From Leptolyngbyaceae cyanobacterium (lineage in GTDB: Bacteria; Cyanobacteriota; Cyanobacteriia; Cyanobacteriales; Aerosakkonemataceae), in contig DATNQN010000057.1 of the NCBI GenBank assembly GCA_036703985.1, positions 124,001 through 188,000 on the forward strand: 64,000 nt of DNA. Reading direction: 5' to 3'. Both the position numbers and the translations under genes were made by a program. Every line of letters starts with the position of its first letter. Positions within the stretch are counted from its first letter, which is position 1. The notes under the pieces are model-generated. The model had not been told where the DNA came from and searched no databases. It was given only the letters and a program-made list of their open reading frames with translations. Positions 45,452-54,440 of the stretch are shown piece after piece.

Positions 45452-46501
45452 ATGTCATCTACTTTACTTATATATGGTGCTAACGGTTATACAGGCACTC
45501 TGATTGCCAAGCTAGCCGCTCAAAAAGGATTAGAACCAATTTTAGCGGCACGCAATCCCGATAAAGTAGAACCTTTAGCCAGAGAACTCAGTTTGGAATA
45601 TCGGACATTTTCTCTAGATGACGAAGCTGCTATAGACGAGGCTTTGGCAGATGTGACAGTGGTACTGCACTGCGCTGGGTCATTTTCTCGCACTTCTAAG
45701 CCGATGGTGGATGGATGTCTGCGGACAAAAACCCACTATTTAGACATTACCGGAGAAGTAGCGGTATTTGAAGCGATCGCAAATCGCGACAGCGAAGCTA
45801 AAGCTGCCGGAATCATGCTATTACCCGGAGTTGGATTTGATGTAGTTCCTTCCGACTGTCTAGCCGCCCATCTCAAATCTAGAATGCCCGATGCTACTCA
45901 GTTTTCCCTCGCTTTTCAAATTTTAGGCGGAGTATCGAGAGGAACCGCCACCACAGTCGTAGAAAATCAAAATAAAGGAGGCTTAATCAGGCGAAATGGC
46001 ATTATTACCCCCGTTCCCGCCGCCTGGAAAACCCGCACCGTTGACTTCGGACAAGGCTTAGTAGAAGCTACCACAGTTCCTTGGGGCGATGTATCTACTG
46101 CTTACTACAGTACGGGTATTCCCAACATCGAACTTTATGCAGCATTTTCACCATCTCAACGTAAAGCGATCGTTCTCAGCCGTTACATTGGGTGGTTATT
46201 AGCTTTACCCCCAGTGCAACAATTCCTCAAATATCAAATTCAAAAACAAGCACCCGGGCCAAATGACCTCGAACGAACTAAAGGCCAAAGTTTTTTGTGG
46301 GGAGAAGTTGCAAATAATGCTGGTGACAAGTTAGTTTCTCGGCTGCAATGCCCGGAAGCGTATACTCTCACGGCAATCACTGCTTTAACAATTGCCCGAA
46401 AAGTCTTAGCAGGTCAGGTAGCTTTTGGCTTCCATACTCCATCCCAAGTTTATGGCGCAGATTTGATTTTAGAAATTGAAGGTGTCACGCGAAAAGATTG
46501 A
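45452..46501 (+). CDS. Saccharopine-dehydrogenase-like NAD(P)-binding oxidoreductase
   Basis: 349 residues from ATG 45452 (a TTG at 45440 is possible). The N-terminal Rossmann motif LLIYGANGYTGTLIAKLAAQ and PILAARNPDKVEPL mark the saccharopine dehydrogenase NAD-binding fold. LLPGVGFDVVPSDCLAAHLK is also typical of the trans-acting enoyl reductase/saccharopine reductase group. It has no membrane segments. The substrate is not evident. A 9-base inverted repeat (GAATGCAGA/TCTGCATTC, 46589-46622) follows at a short distance. Confidence 0.85.
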   Translation: MSSTLLIYGANGYTGTLIAKLAAQKGLEPILAARNPDKVEPLARELSLEYRTFSLDDEAAIDEALADVTVVLHCAGSFSRTSKPMVDGCLRTKTHYLDITGEVAVFEAIANRDSEAKAAGIMLLPGVGFDVVPSDCLAAHLKSRMPDATQFSLAFQILGGVSRGTATTVVENQNKGGLIRRNGIITPVPAAWKTRTVDFGQGLVEATTVPWGDVSTAYYSTGIPNIELYAAFSPSQRKAIVLSRYIGWLLALPPVQQFLKYQIQKQAPGPNDLERTKGQSFLWGEVANNAGDKLVSRLQCPEAYTLTAITALTIARKVLAGQVAFGFHTPSQVYGADLILEIEGVTRKD

Positions 46502-46671
46502 TTGTCAATAATTGAGTTTGCTTTCTCTTTTAACCCTCCTTCGCCTCAACTTCTTACATTCTAAGCTTCGTAGCCTTTTTTACCTCCTGAATGCAGAAAT
46601 CAGTATTCCGCTCTCTGCATTCTGAGGTTGCAAAGTTATTTAAAAGATGAGCTAACCAAAATTCTTTATCC

Positions 46672-46694
46672 AGATCGCACTATGAATGCGATCT
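46672..46694. repeat. Perfect 8-bp inverted repeat AGATCGCA/TGCGATCT
   Basis: The arms 46672-46679 and 46687-46694 are separated by 7 bases. There is no T-run, so it is not a classic terminator. It could be an operator or a dispersed palindrome. Confidence 0.6.
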
Positions 46695-47472
46695 AAATCA
46701 CTGACTATATAAACAATCTATATTTACTGATGACTTTACGAATATTTTCCTTTAACTATTTTATATCTGAATTTATAACTTAAATTATTTGGATATTTTC
46801 AGCTATTTGAACATATAGTTAAGAACCGATTAGAGCAAGCACTCAAAAAAAATTAATGAACTGGTATTGAAGCTAGTATGGTATAACAAGTTTTAGCCAA
46901 CATTCATCATTTATGGGGAGTAAGTAGCAAACACGAGTATTTTTATGCTTTTTGCGCTGCCTTAACCTGGTTCATTCAATCATTTGTGGATTCTCGATCG
47001 AATAGTCACTGCCCGAAAATTTACATTGAGTATAATTGCGTTATTAGCGATCGCTTAATAACAGAGCGAGTGCTAGCAATATATGTATCTATATCGCAAT
47101 GCAAAAAATTAATTCTTCCGAAATTTTTTCAGGGCAATTTTTCAGTAATTTTGCGTAATCCATAAGTGGGAGAATGTAGATAATTTCTGTAACCCAAAGC
47201 CCCACCCGTCAAGAATGGTCGGACAGCTTCTAACTATATAGGCTTAGCAAATTCTCTTGACTTGCTTGATGGCAGGTTAATGCTAGCCATTAGTTAGTTG
47301 TTAATAAAAGCACTGTTCGCTCGAAGAAGTACTTAGTCCACGAGCGGCGATACCGCCATAAATTTTAGATAGGAGTACAAACAAATGACAATTTAGAGCT
47401 AGTGTTGATTTTTGTTAAAAAGCCAAATTTGGTGCTAACAATAGATTTAGCAAAAATTTAAAAAACACCAGA

Positions 47473-47518
47473 CAAACCTGTTTTAATCTCGCTATTTATA
47501 GGTTTGCAATCTTTTTTT
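47473..47518 (+). terminator. Terminator-like hairpin in non-coding region
   Basis: The stem CAAACCT (47473-47479) and AGGTTTG (47500-47506) is followed by CAATCTTTTTTT. The loop is about 20 bases. It ends no recognised gene and may end an untranslated transcript. Confidence 0.5.
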
Positions 47519-47570
47519 GCCGAATCAGAAAATTTCCAACCCAGAAAATTAAATAAAAAATAAAAATTTA

Positions 47571-47576
47571 TATAAT
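47571..47576 (+). promoter_or_regulatory. TATAAT box without clear -35
   Basis: A perfect -10 hexamer sits in an AT-rich stretch. No good -35 hexamer lies 16-18 bases upstream. Together with the terminator at 47841 it could frame a roughly 290-nt RNA. Weak evidence. Confidence 0.25.
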
Positions 47577-47840
47577 TTCACTAGTAGAGGCTATACTGAG
47601 GAAAGGTAAAAAAACCGTGGTTATACGATCTGGTTAAACTGGAAAATCACTACTACTCAGTGTTTATTCTGAAAAGGAGATTTAGCTAGTTTATCATATT
47701 GCCCAATATTACGAAACAAAAAACTTTATACTGACCGAACAAATTGTAGAATCGAACTGAATTTTTGTAGTTATCAAATGATAAGTTTGATGGAAAAATT
47801 GTTCAGAAAAATCATGAAAAAGTTACCTATAAAATTAGAA

Positions 47841-47875
47841 AAATTTGACTAGAGAAAACTGTCAAATTTCTTTTT
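47841..47875 (+). terminator. Rho-independent terminator-like hairpin
   Basis: Perfect 9-bp stem AAATTTGAC (47841-47849) and GTCAAATTT (47861-47869), 11-base loop, then CTTTTT. No gene ends shortly upstream. Confidence 0.6.
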
Positions 47876-48221
47876 GACGCCTACCTCTTCTTCTACAGTT
47901 TGCGTTAATTAAATTAATCAGTTCGGGGACTGCTAGCAAAATGGAATGAATTATTTAACGGGGTGGCCAAAGCGAACATAACAGCATTAATTTCCTATTT
48001 TGCATTTACAAATTAACAAAAGCCAAAATAGGTTTTCATACTCTACTAAAATCAAAAATGAATTACAAAGGAGTATTTTTAGTTACCAACCTAGACAAAG
48101 AAAAAAGAATTTTGTTGTAAAAAGTTGCTATAAGATTAAGTTAGAGTGCCTAGCAAAAAAAACAGTTCAGATGCTGGCAATCAGACCCAACGAGAAATTC
48201 GATTTGTAAACTAACTGTAGG

Positions 48222-48575
48222 ATGATAATGACATACAAAAACGCCGTAACTGACGATAACGAACTGCAAGAAGCTTTGAAGAAAATTAACCCAAAATTTG
48301 GAGATTTATGCACCCGGGTAGCAGGCGAAGTTTGGGGATTGCCTTTAATTGACCAAAAAACCAAAGCTTTAATTACGATCGCAGTTGATGTAGTAAATCA
48401 GGATCAAGTAGGGCCGGGAAGTCCTTTTGGAGCCCACGTCAAGATGGCCATGAAGCAAGGCGCGACCAAAGAAGAAATTGAGGAACTACTTCTGTTCATG
48501 TGCGCTTATGCTGGATTTAATAAAGTTGCGGGTTGCTTTGGCGCTCTCAACGAAATTTTAGGCCCACCAGCTTGA
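48222..48575 (+). CDS. Carboxymuconolactone decarboxylase (CMD) family protein
   Basis: 117 residues of the CMD/AhpD-like alpha-helical fold: LIDQKTKALITIAVDVVNQ, then GAHVKMAMKQGATKEEIEEL and a conserved ending CAYAGFNKVAGCFGALNEIL. The two cysteines are 11 residues apart, so the AhpD-type C-x-x-C redox pair is absent, favouring a decarboxylase- or hydrolase-like role. The ATG at 48228, six bases downstream of the listed start, is also possible. A strong terminator follows. Its sequence is a close relative of the first 118 residues of the giant fusion at 50423. Confidence 0.88.
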   Translation: MIMTYKNAVTDDNELQEALKKINPKFGDLCTRVAGEVWGLPLIDQKTKALITIAVDVVNQDQVGPGSPFGAHVKMAMKQGATKEEIEELLLFMCAYAGFNKVAGCFGALNEILGPPA

Positions 48576-48602
48576 GCGAAAAAGCTCGATTATTTCAAAG
48601 CG

Positions 48603-48653
48603 AAAACGGTTGTTCTCTCCAAACTTCATAATTTTGTTAACAACCGTTTTTTT
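48603..48653 (+). terminator. Strong Rho-independent terminator after CMD gene
   Basis: Perfect 12-bp stem AAAACGGTTGTT (48603-48614) and AACAACCGTTTT (48639-48650), 24-base loop, followed by TTT. It separates the single CMD gene from the downstream EthD-like gene. In the second locus the two modules are joined. Confidence 0.85.
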
Positions 48654-48888
48654 GTCCCGTAAAATCAGGTTCTCGGCTGTAATTTCAGCCACAAGCGACG
48701 CCAAATTTCGATCTTTGTTCTGCTTCAATTTACTGGAAGCGTTACTGAATTAGAGCTAAATCTAAAAATTTTCCTGATTACCTGTTAGTGAATTACCGAA
48801 AATTAGCAGAAATAGTTACAAATTTTCAGCCCGGTAAAATCACTTTTCGGTAGTTAGTTACACAGCGGAATAGAAGGGTAAAGCAAGC
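48654..48888. other. Spacer upstream of EthD-like gene
   Basis: About 235 bases (about 313 from the CMD stop) with no ORF of note. It likely holds the promoter of the gene at 48889, but no clear -35/-10 pair was found. Confidence 0.5.
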
Positions 48889-50421
48889 ATGAGAAAGACT
48901 GACTATTCGATCCGAGATCAAAATGGAAAAGTAGCCTTTTACGTTTTATTATGGAAAAGAAAAGGCATAAAATTAGATATTTTCGATGATTATTGGAGAG
49001 ATGTTCACGGCCCGGTTTGTGCTAGATTACCCGGTCAATATCAATATTGGCAATTTCATTTAGCACATAATCAAGGTGGGATCTGGCCAGTTATCGATGG
49101 AGTAGATTACACTACTTTAGAGGAAGACCAATTTGATGGCATTGCTGAATTAACATTTCAATCAGACGCGAACCGTCAGACCTGGTTTAAATCAGCCGCC
49201 ATTCTGATGGATGACGAACATAATTTATTCAGCAAAGCGATTGGTTACAATAGCAGTCCCGGTAATTCCATCACCTATGTTGATGGCATCGATACAGGAG
49301 ACCCTAATGGTTCTCCAGGTATCCTAAAGTTTCATGTTTTGGTGAAGAAAACGAATAATGTCAATGTAGATGCTTTTCGCCAATATATGAAAGAAACTTT
49401 TGCACCAAATATTGTTAAAAGTAACTTGGTGCTAAAGCTGCGACTACATCTGTTTGACGAAGTAGATAATTCTCGCCCGGATGCCGCTGGAGTGGTTCAT
49501 TACGAACCAGTAGAAAAGCAATATCAAGCTGCCTTTGAAATTGCGTTTTCTAACCCCCTGGAATTGGAGCAATTTTTCACTTCTCAAGCATATGCCGATG
49601 CCACCAAAGACATAGCAAGGTACGTGAAACAAATCTGCCCATTTCCAGAAAGAACAGCTTACACTTTTGTCTATGACGGCAAAATGACTCTCGCCGGTCA
49701 AAGAAGTTCTACAGTCGCAGAATTAATCACCAATATAGGTGCAACCAACCAGCTGAAAGAAGATATTACTTGTCTGATGCTGGATCAAAAACTTGTCATA
49801 TCACAATCTAATGGAGCAAACCCAATGATGACAAATTCTCAAACCAGTGCAAGTGTCAAAAAGCGCATTAATTATTACAAGGATTTGTCTGCTGATTATT
49901 CCAGACCGGGGCTGGTTTCTTCTTACGTAGCGAAAAAATTGATCGAGGACGCCGAAAAATTTGTCGCGATGAAAGAAAGAAAGCTACCTGAAATAGGGCC
50001 TAGTTACACTTTAGAACAAATTGAAAAAGAAAATAAAGAATGGTGGCCTACTCATTGCGAAGCATTGAGACAAGGACGGGGAGATATTTTAACTGGTGAA
50101 TATCGCGATGATTTAGTTTATTTATGTCAAGACGGGCCATATTACGGTTTGGAACAACAAAAAGAACGGGAGAAGCATTGGTGGGCGTTAATTGCTCAAC
50201 CAGGGGTAACGATGTGTTGGCCGATCGTCATGTTCCACGGTGAAGTTACCTACTTTGAATGGAAGTGCGTAGATGATGAAACCAACGAAACACTGGCGAA
50301 AGGAAACGTTACGTGGGTACGACGCGGACACCGAGGTGCTTGTTACTTGAAAACCGAACAACTCACCTTCTATCGTGATGTATATGCCCCCAACGAACTG
50401 ATCCGGTTGATCACCACCTAA
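48889..50421 (+). CDS. EthD-like tandem domain protein with C-terminal NTF2-like region
   Basis: 510 residues. Residues about 15-140 form an EthD-like domain (VAFYVLLWKRKGIKLDIFDD, DVHGPVCARLPG), and a second similar alpha/beta-barrel half begins near 148 (ILKFHVLVKKTNNVNVDAF). A linker (about 305-330) leads to a region from about 330 to 510 with GDILTGEYRDDLVYLCQDGP and GEVTYFEWKC that looks like a SnoaL/NTF2-type fold. EthD-like domains act in oxidation or ring cleavage of aromatics in other systems. The stop codon is one base before the ATG of the 1016-residue gene. The N-terminal part is a close paralogue of residues 127-430 of that protein. Confidence 0.82.
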   Translation: MRKTDYSIRDQNGKVAFYVLLWKRKGIKLDIFDDYWRDVHGPVCARLPGQYQYWQFHLAHNQGGIWPVIDGVDYTTLEEDQFDGIAELTFQSDANRQTWFKSAAILMDDEHNLFSKAIGYNSSPGNSITYVDGIDTGDPNGSPGILKFHVLVKKTNNVNVDAFRQYMKETFAPNIVKSNLVLKLRLHLFDEVDNSRPDAAGVVHYEPVEKQYQAAFEIAFSNPLELEQFFTSQAYADATKDIARYVKQICPFPERTAYTFVYDGKMTLAGQRSSTVAELITNIGATNQLKEDITCLMLDQKLVISQSNGANPMMTNSQTSASVKKRINYYKDLSADYSRPGLVSSYVAKKLIEDAEKFVAMKERKLPEIGPSYTLEQIEKENKEWWPTHCEALRQGRGDILTGEYRDDLVYLCQDGPYYGLEQQKEREKHWWALIAQPGVTMCWPIVMFHGEVTYFEWKCVDDETNETLAKGNVTWVRRGHRGACYLKTEQLTFYRDVYAPNELIRLITT

Positions 50422-50422
50422 C

Positions 50423-53400
50423 ATGACAGACCATAGAGCCTATAAAAATGCAGTTTTAGATGATAAGGAACTGCAAGCAGGGTTAAAAGCGATTAACCCC
50501 AAATTCGGAGAACTTGTTACTCGCATAGCAGGTGAACTGTGGGGTTTGCCTTTAATCGATCAAAAAACCAAGGCTCTAATCACGATCGCAGTTGATGTTG
50601 TAAATCAGAGCCATCGCGGTGCTGGAAATCCTTTTCCAGCACACGTAAAGATGGCTCTTGGGCAAGGAGCAACCCGCGAGGAAATCGAAGAACTTCTTTT
50701 GTTCTTATGTGCGTATGCGGGCTTCAATAAAGTTGCGGGCTGCTTCGGCACACTTAACGAGATTCTCGCTGCAAATAGTGTTGAACAAAGGAAATCCGCA
50801 ATGATTACAGCAACGAAAAAGGCCGATTATTCAACACGCGATCGCAAAGGAAATGTAGCCTTTTACGTTCTCCTTTGGAAACGGAAAGGAATTACCTTAG
50901 AGCTTTTCGATAACTACTGGAAAGACGTTCACGGCCCAGTTTGCGCTCGCCTGCCAGGTCAATATCAATACTGGCAATTCCACCTAGCCCGCAACGAAGG
51001 CGGTTTGTGGCCGAATATAGAAGGAGTAGAGTGTAGCTGTCCGGAAGAAGACCAATTTAATGGCATTGCCGAACTAACTTTCCAGACAGAAAGCGATCGC
51101 CAAACCTGGTTTAAAGCTGCTGCCATTTTAATGGATGACGAACACAACTTGTTCAGTAAAGCGATCGGCTACAACACCAGCCCCAGTAATTCCCGAACTT
51201 ACGCTGACGGAATCGCCACCGGAGACCCCAACGGAGCGCAAAATCTCCTCAAATTCCACGTTTTAGTCCGAAAAGCCGATCGCGCTAGCACAGAAGGCTT
51301 ACGTCAATACCTGACAGATACTTTTGCCCCATCAGTTACCAGTAGCGATTCGGTACTCAAATTCCGAATCCACCTGTTTGAAGAAGTAGATAATAGCCGC
51401 CCCGATGCCGCTGGTGTAGTTCATTACGAACCCGCCGAAAAGCAATATCAAGCATCCTTTGAAATTGCTTTTGCCAACTCTTTAGAAATGGAAAAGTTTT
51501 TTGCTTCTAAAGAGTATGAAAAAGCCGTAAAAGACATGGCTAAATATGTCAAAGCCCTCTATCCATTTCCGGAAAGAACTACTTACACCTTTGTCTACGA
51601 CGGCAAAATGACTCTCGCTGGCGAACGTTCCGCCAAAGTAGCAGAATTGATCACTAACATCGGAGCAACCAATCAACTCAGAGAAGATATCGTTTCTCTC
51701 ATGAACGGTAAAATGTCTCAACCTAACTTTCAACAAAATGGTAAAGCAAGTTTAGGTCACTACCTGCAAGGAGTACAGCACATCGGCGTAACAGTTTCAG
51801 ATATGAAACAATCCCTGGAATTTTACACCGAATTGTTGGGAGGAAAATTAGTCATCCCTGAAAATGGCTTGGTAGGGGATGATATGCAAAACACTCTTTT
51901 TCAAAAAGAAGAGTTGGATGCCCTCGCCCAAGGTCAAGACCCCAGAAATATTGATATTCCCAAACTCAGAGACGGGAAAGACGCCTTAGATATTAAATTC
52001 ATTTCTTTCGGTAACACCTGCGTCGAATTAATTTACTTCCGAGATGGCGCAAATCCCAACGCTAGTAAAACTTCTGTTGGCGCAGTTCCTTCTCACATAG
52101 GTCATGTCAATGCGATGCACCTTTCTTTTCACGTAAAAGAAGACATCGACCTCAATGAATTCGCCAAGATACTCGAACAAGAGTGTCACAAACGAGGCAT
52201 GACCAACGTTGTTTGCAATCGCATCGTTAACGTCAAATCAGAAGCAGAAAGAAGAGCCGTTGCTCTCAAATATAATTCCTTCAAGTTTTGGGAAGAAGAA
52301 GATTTTAATTCCAACGGACACGTAGAACACCACTTCGGTGACTTTGAAGGATGGGCGCTATTTTACTGTAAAGGGCCAAACGGCGAACAACTGGAATTCA
52401 ACCAAGTTACTCGCAAGGTGAAAAATAAATTCATACAAGCCCAACAAGAATACAACCGAGCAAACGGAACATCTTTTACTTTTCCTGAAGGCAAAATTTC
52501 CCCAATTACCCAACAGCAGGCAGGAACTATGACAGAAGAAAAAATGCCCGGAAAAAACATCGACTTAGTAAAGCGATTGTTCTCAAGAGGCGAAGCATTT
52601 GATTCCGAAGGTTTCGTTACTTTCTTCACCGATACGCCAGTTTATCAATTCGGAAATTTCGATGTTTGTTTAGACAAACAATCCATTAAGAAATCAGCCG
52701 ATAATTTCTTCAGCCAAATTAACGCCGTTTACCACGAAATTAAAGCAATGTGGGAAGTGGGAGACGTGGTATTTGTGGAAATGGATGTAGCTTACTGGCG
52801 TAAAGATGGGTCAATGATTTCCCTTCCCTGTTCCGATATTTTCCGCGTTGAAGGGGATAAATTCTCGGAATTGCGGATCTTTATGGATGTCAATCCAGTA
52901 TTTAATCCCAGCATTCCCGTTCCCAGTTCGGCTTCCGTTTTAACAGTCAGCCAAGGCAAAAGAATGATTCCACCCGGTACTATGCGGCGTCACTTTGCCG
53001 AACATCCGGAAGGAAAAGAACGAGTAGCTAAGGGATATGTTCCTAAATGGGCAATTGACGGGCCAAAATGGGCAATCGGTTCGGAAAGCAGCACTAGTAA
53101 TCTTTCTCCACAAGTACAAGTCGCTGCCAAAATTTCTGAATGTGTCATCCAAGGTAAATGGGAAGAACTCAAGGATTATCTAACCGATGATATATTCTAC
53201 AAAGTCGGTTCCGGCGAGCCAGTTTACGGTAAACAAGCAGTAGCAGACTTTTTATCGACGCTAGTAAGAACTACTGCGAAATTCCAAAGCCATAACGTGC
53301 GGAAAATTTGGGATGAACCTGGGGTAGTGATGATCGAAATGGATGCCAACTATCTGCGTCTGCGAGATCAAAAGAAAATTAAAATTGCCTGCTCTGATAT

Positions 53401-53473
53401 TTATCGCTTGCGGGGAAATCAAGTAAGCGAATGGCGAGTTTATGCAGACATGGCTCCTTTTTTTGAAGCTTAA
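50423..53473 (+). CDS. Five-module fusion: CMD / EthD-EthD / VOC / SnoaL / SnoaL
   Basis: One open frame of 1016 residues. Modules: CMD (1-118, VDVVNQSHRGAG, FLCAYAGFNKVAGCFG); EthD-like pair (127-430, VLLWKRKGITLELF, DVHGPVCARLPG); VOC/glyoxalase (about 440-690) with the possible metal triad His in GVQHIGVTV, His in AMHLSFHV and Glu in EQLEFNQV; SnoaL-like 1 (703-885); SnoaL-like 2 (about 895-1016). Internal ATGs sit exactly at module borders: 50801, 51713 and 52529. The one at 50801 follows AGGAAA and the one at 52529 follows AGGAAC, so internal translation starts are possible. No signal peptide or helix is visible. The protein could carry out several steps on one small ring compound; this is inference. 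Confidence 0.88.
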   Translation: MTDHRAYKNAVLDDKELQAGLKAINPKFGELVTRIAGELWGLPLIDQKTKALITIAVDVVNQSHRGAGNPFPAHVKMALGQGATREEIEELLLFLCAYAGFNKVAGCFGTLNEILAANSVEQRKSAMITATKKADYSTRDRKGNVAFYVLLWKRKGITLELFDNYWKDVHGPVCARLPGQYQYWQFHLARNEGGLWPNIEGVECSCPEEDQFNGIAELTFQTESDRQTWFKAAAILMDDEHNLFSKAIGYNTSPSNSRTYADGIATGDPNGAQNLLKFHVLVRKADRASTEGLRQYLTDTFAPSVTSSDSVLKFRIHLFEEVDNSRPDAAGVVHYEPAEKQYQASFEIAFANSLEMEKFFASKEYEKAVKDMAKYVKALYPFPERTTYTFVYDGKMTLAGERSAKVAELITNIGATNQLREDIVSLMNGKMSQPNFQQNGKASLGHYLQGVQHIGVTVSDMKQSLEFYTELLGGKLVIPENGLVGDDMQNTLFQKEELDALAQGQDPRNIDIPKLRDGKDALDIKFISFGNTCVELIYFRDGANPNASKTSVGAVPSHIGHVNAMHLSFHVKEDIDLNEFAKILEQECHKRGMTNVVCNRIVNVKSEAERRAVALKYNSFKFWEEEDFNSNGHVEHHFGDFEGWALFYCKGPNGEQLEFNQVTRKVKNKFIQAQQEYNRANGTSFTFPEGKISPITQQQAGTMTEEKMPGKNIDLVKRLFSRGEAFDSEGFVTFFTDTPVYQFGNFDVCLDKQSIKKSADNFFSQINAVYHEIKAMWEVGDVVFVEMDVAYWRKDGSMISLPCSDIFRVEGDKFSELRIFMDVNPVFNPSIPVPSSASVLTVSQGKRMIPPGTMRRHFAEHPEGKERVAKGYVPKWAIDGPKWAIGSESSTSNLSPQVQVAAKISECVIQGKWEELKDYLTDDIFYKVGSGEPVYGKQAVADFLSTLVRTTAKFQSHNVRKIWDEPGVVMIEMDANYLRLRDQKKIKIACSDIYRLRGNQVSEWRVYADMAPFFEA

Positions 53474-53787
53474 AAATTTTGTCAAAACTGGGAATTAAGG
53501 CTAACAGATTCAATACATAAAAGTGAGTGGAAGATTCAATTCACTTTTCCTCAACAGTTACGAGCAAAAGGTAATATTAATCGGCGTTCATCTGCGTAGC
53601 CTACGGCAAGACTATCGCCTACATCTGCGATTAAAAACCCAAATCTAATCCTTTTGCAAGAAGTTTAAAAATGTTACCACAATTCCTGGCGATCGCAAAA
53701 TAGCTTCAGCCTATATCCATCAGTCACCACAATATCTTAAAAAATCTAGGGTAATCTTTTCACTCAGAAAAACAACTAGGTAAAATT
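53474..53787. other. Spacer with dispersed repeat
   Basis: It contains a copy of the TCTGCG/GTAGCCTACGG repeat (53586-53636) but no ORF of note. No terminator with a T-run was found after the 1016-residue gene, so read-through to the next gene is possible. Confidence 0.6.
53586..53636 (+). repeat. Dispersed TCTGCG repeat with GTAGCCTACGG insert
   Basis: The sequence TTCATCTGCGTAGCCTACGG is followed by CAAGACTATCGCCTACATCT and GCGATTAAAAA. It differs from 6522 and 8642 by single bases and lacks their second TTCATCTG part. Confidence 0.8.
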
Positions 53788-54159
53788 ATGTCACCACAAG
53801 TAGATACTGCTGCCAACGTAGCAAATTCAGTTATTAACGGTCAGTGGGAAGAACTCAAACAATATTTAACCGATGACATTTTTTATAAAGTCGGTTCCGG
53901 CGAACCAGTTTATGGCAAACAAGCGGTGGTAGACTTCCTATCTAATATGGTGTCAACTACTGCTAAGTTCCAAAGCCATAACGTGCGAAAAATTTGGGAC
54001 GAACCCGGTATAGTCGCGATCGAAATGGATGCGAACTATGTACGCCTCCGCGACCAGAAAAAGTTGAAAATTGCTTGCTGCGATATTTACCGGATGAGAG
54101 ATAACAAAGTGAGCGAATGGCGGGTTTACGCAGATATGGCTCCCTTCTTTGAAGATTAG
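53788..54159 (+). CDS. SnoaL/NTF2-like single-domain protein
   Basis: 123 residues, a near copy of the last 120 residues of the 1016-residue fusion: DDIFYKVGSGEPVYGKQAVV, FQSHNVRKIWDEPGIVAIEM and KVSEWRVYADMAPFF. SnoaL-like folds act as cyclases, isomerases or ligand binders in polyketide and steroid pathways. Here no catalytic residue can be named with confidence. It lies 314 bases after the giant gene on the same strand and repeats one of its modules as a stand-alone protein. Confidence 0.85.
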   Translation: MSPQVDTAANVANSVINGQWEELKQYLTDDIFYKVGSGEPVYGKQAVVDFLSNMVSTTAKFQSHNVRKIWDEPGIVAIEMDANYVRLRDQKKLKIACCDIYRMRDNKVSEWRVYADMAPFFED

Positions 54160-54440
54160 CAATTTACGATCGGATTTATAGAGTTGGGTAATTGACAAAT
54201 CAATTAAAGAATTCAGAATCCAGAATTCAGTAGTCAGAATCTCAATCTAAAAATTGTGACGACTCATGAATTCTTCTCTAAGTGGGGTTTAAACCAAACA
54301 AAAACCACCATACAGGGTTATTGTACCCAACAAAGTTCCCAACTCTATAATCATTTAATCTCAGCATTATACAGCTAATCTTTTTACATTCAACCGGACT
54401 CTGGTAATAATTCCGGAAAAAACACGAGAGGTATTAATTC
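54160..54440. repeat. Heptameric degenerate repeat in spacer
   Basis: Units such as ATTCAGA, ATCCAGA, ATTCAGT and AGTCAGA lie at about 54211-54240. This matches the 7-base periodicity of the fold-back repeats elsewhere in the window. The rest of the spacer shows nothing recognisable. Confidence 0.55.

Larger units (their letters stand above)
46502..48221. other. 1.7-kb non-coding region with two terminator-like hairpins
   Basis: No convincing protein gene was found on either strand. It holds the inverted repeats 46589-46622 and 46672-46694, a ribosome binding site-like AGGAG (47371-47375) before a 3-codon frame (ATG at 47385, then TAG), a terminator-like hairpin at 47473-47518, a TATAAT box at 47571-47576 and a second terminator-like hairpin at 47841-47875. 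Such a long gap before an accessory cluster suggests decayed genes or untranslated RNAs. Confidence 0.6.

Noticed and set aside
47371-47396. AGGAG site followed by ATG ACA ATT TAG
   Set aside because: The frame is only three codons and does not continue after the stop, so no gene is called. It is mentioned only as part of the non-coding region.
48000-48209. 69-codon plus-strand ORF before the CMD gene
   Set aside because: Lys/Asn-rich translation of AT-rich DNA with no domain and a poor start. Probably chance.
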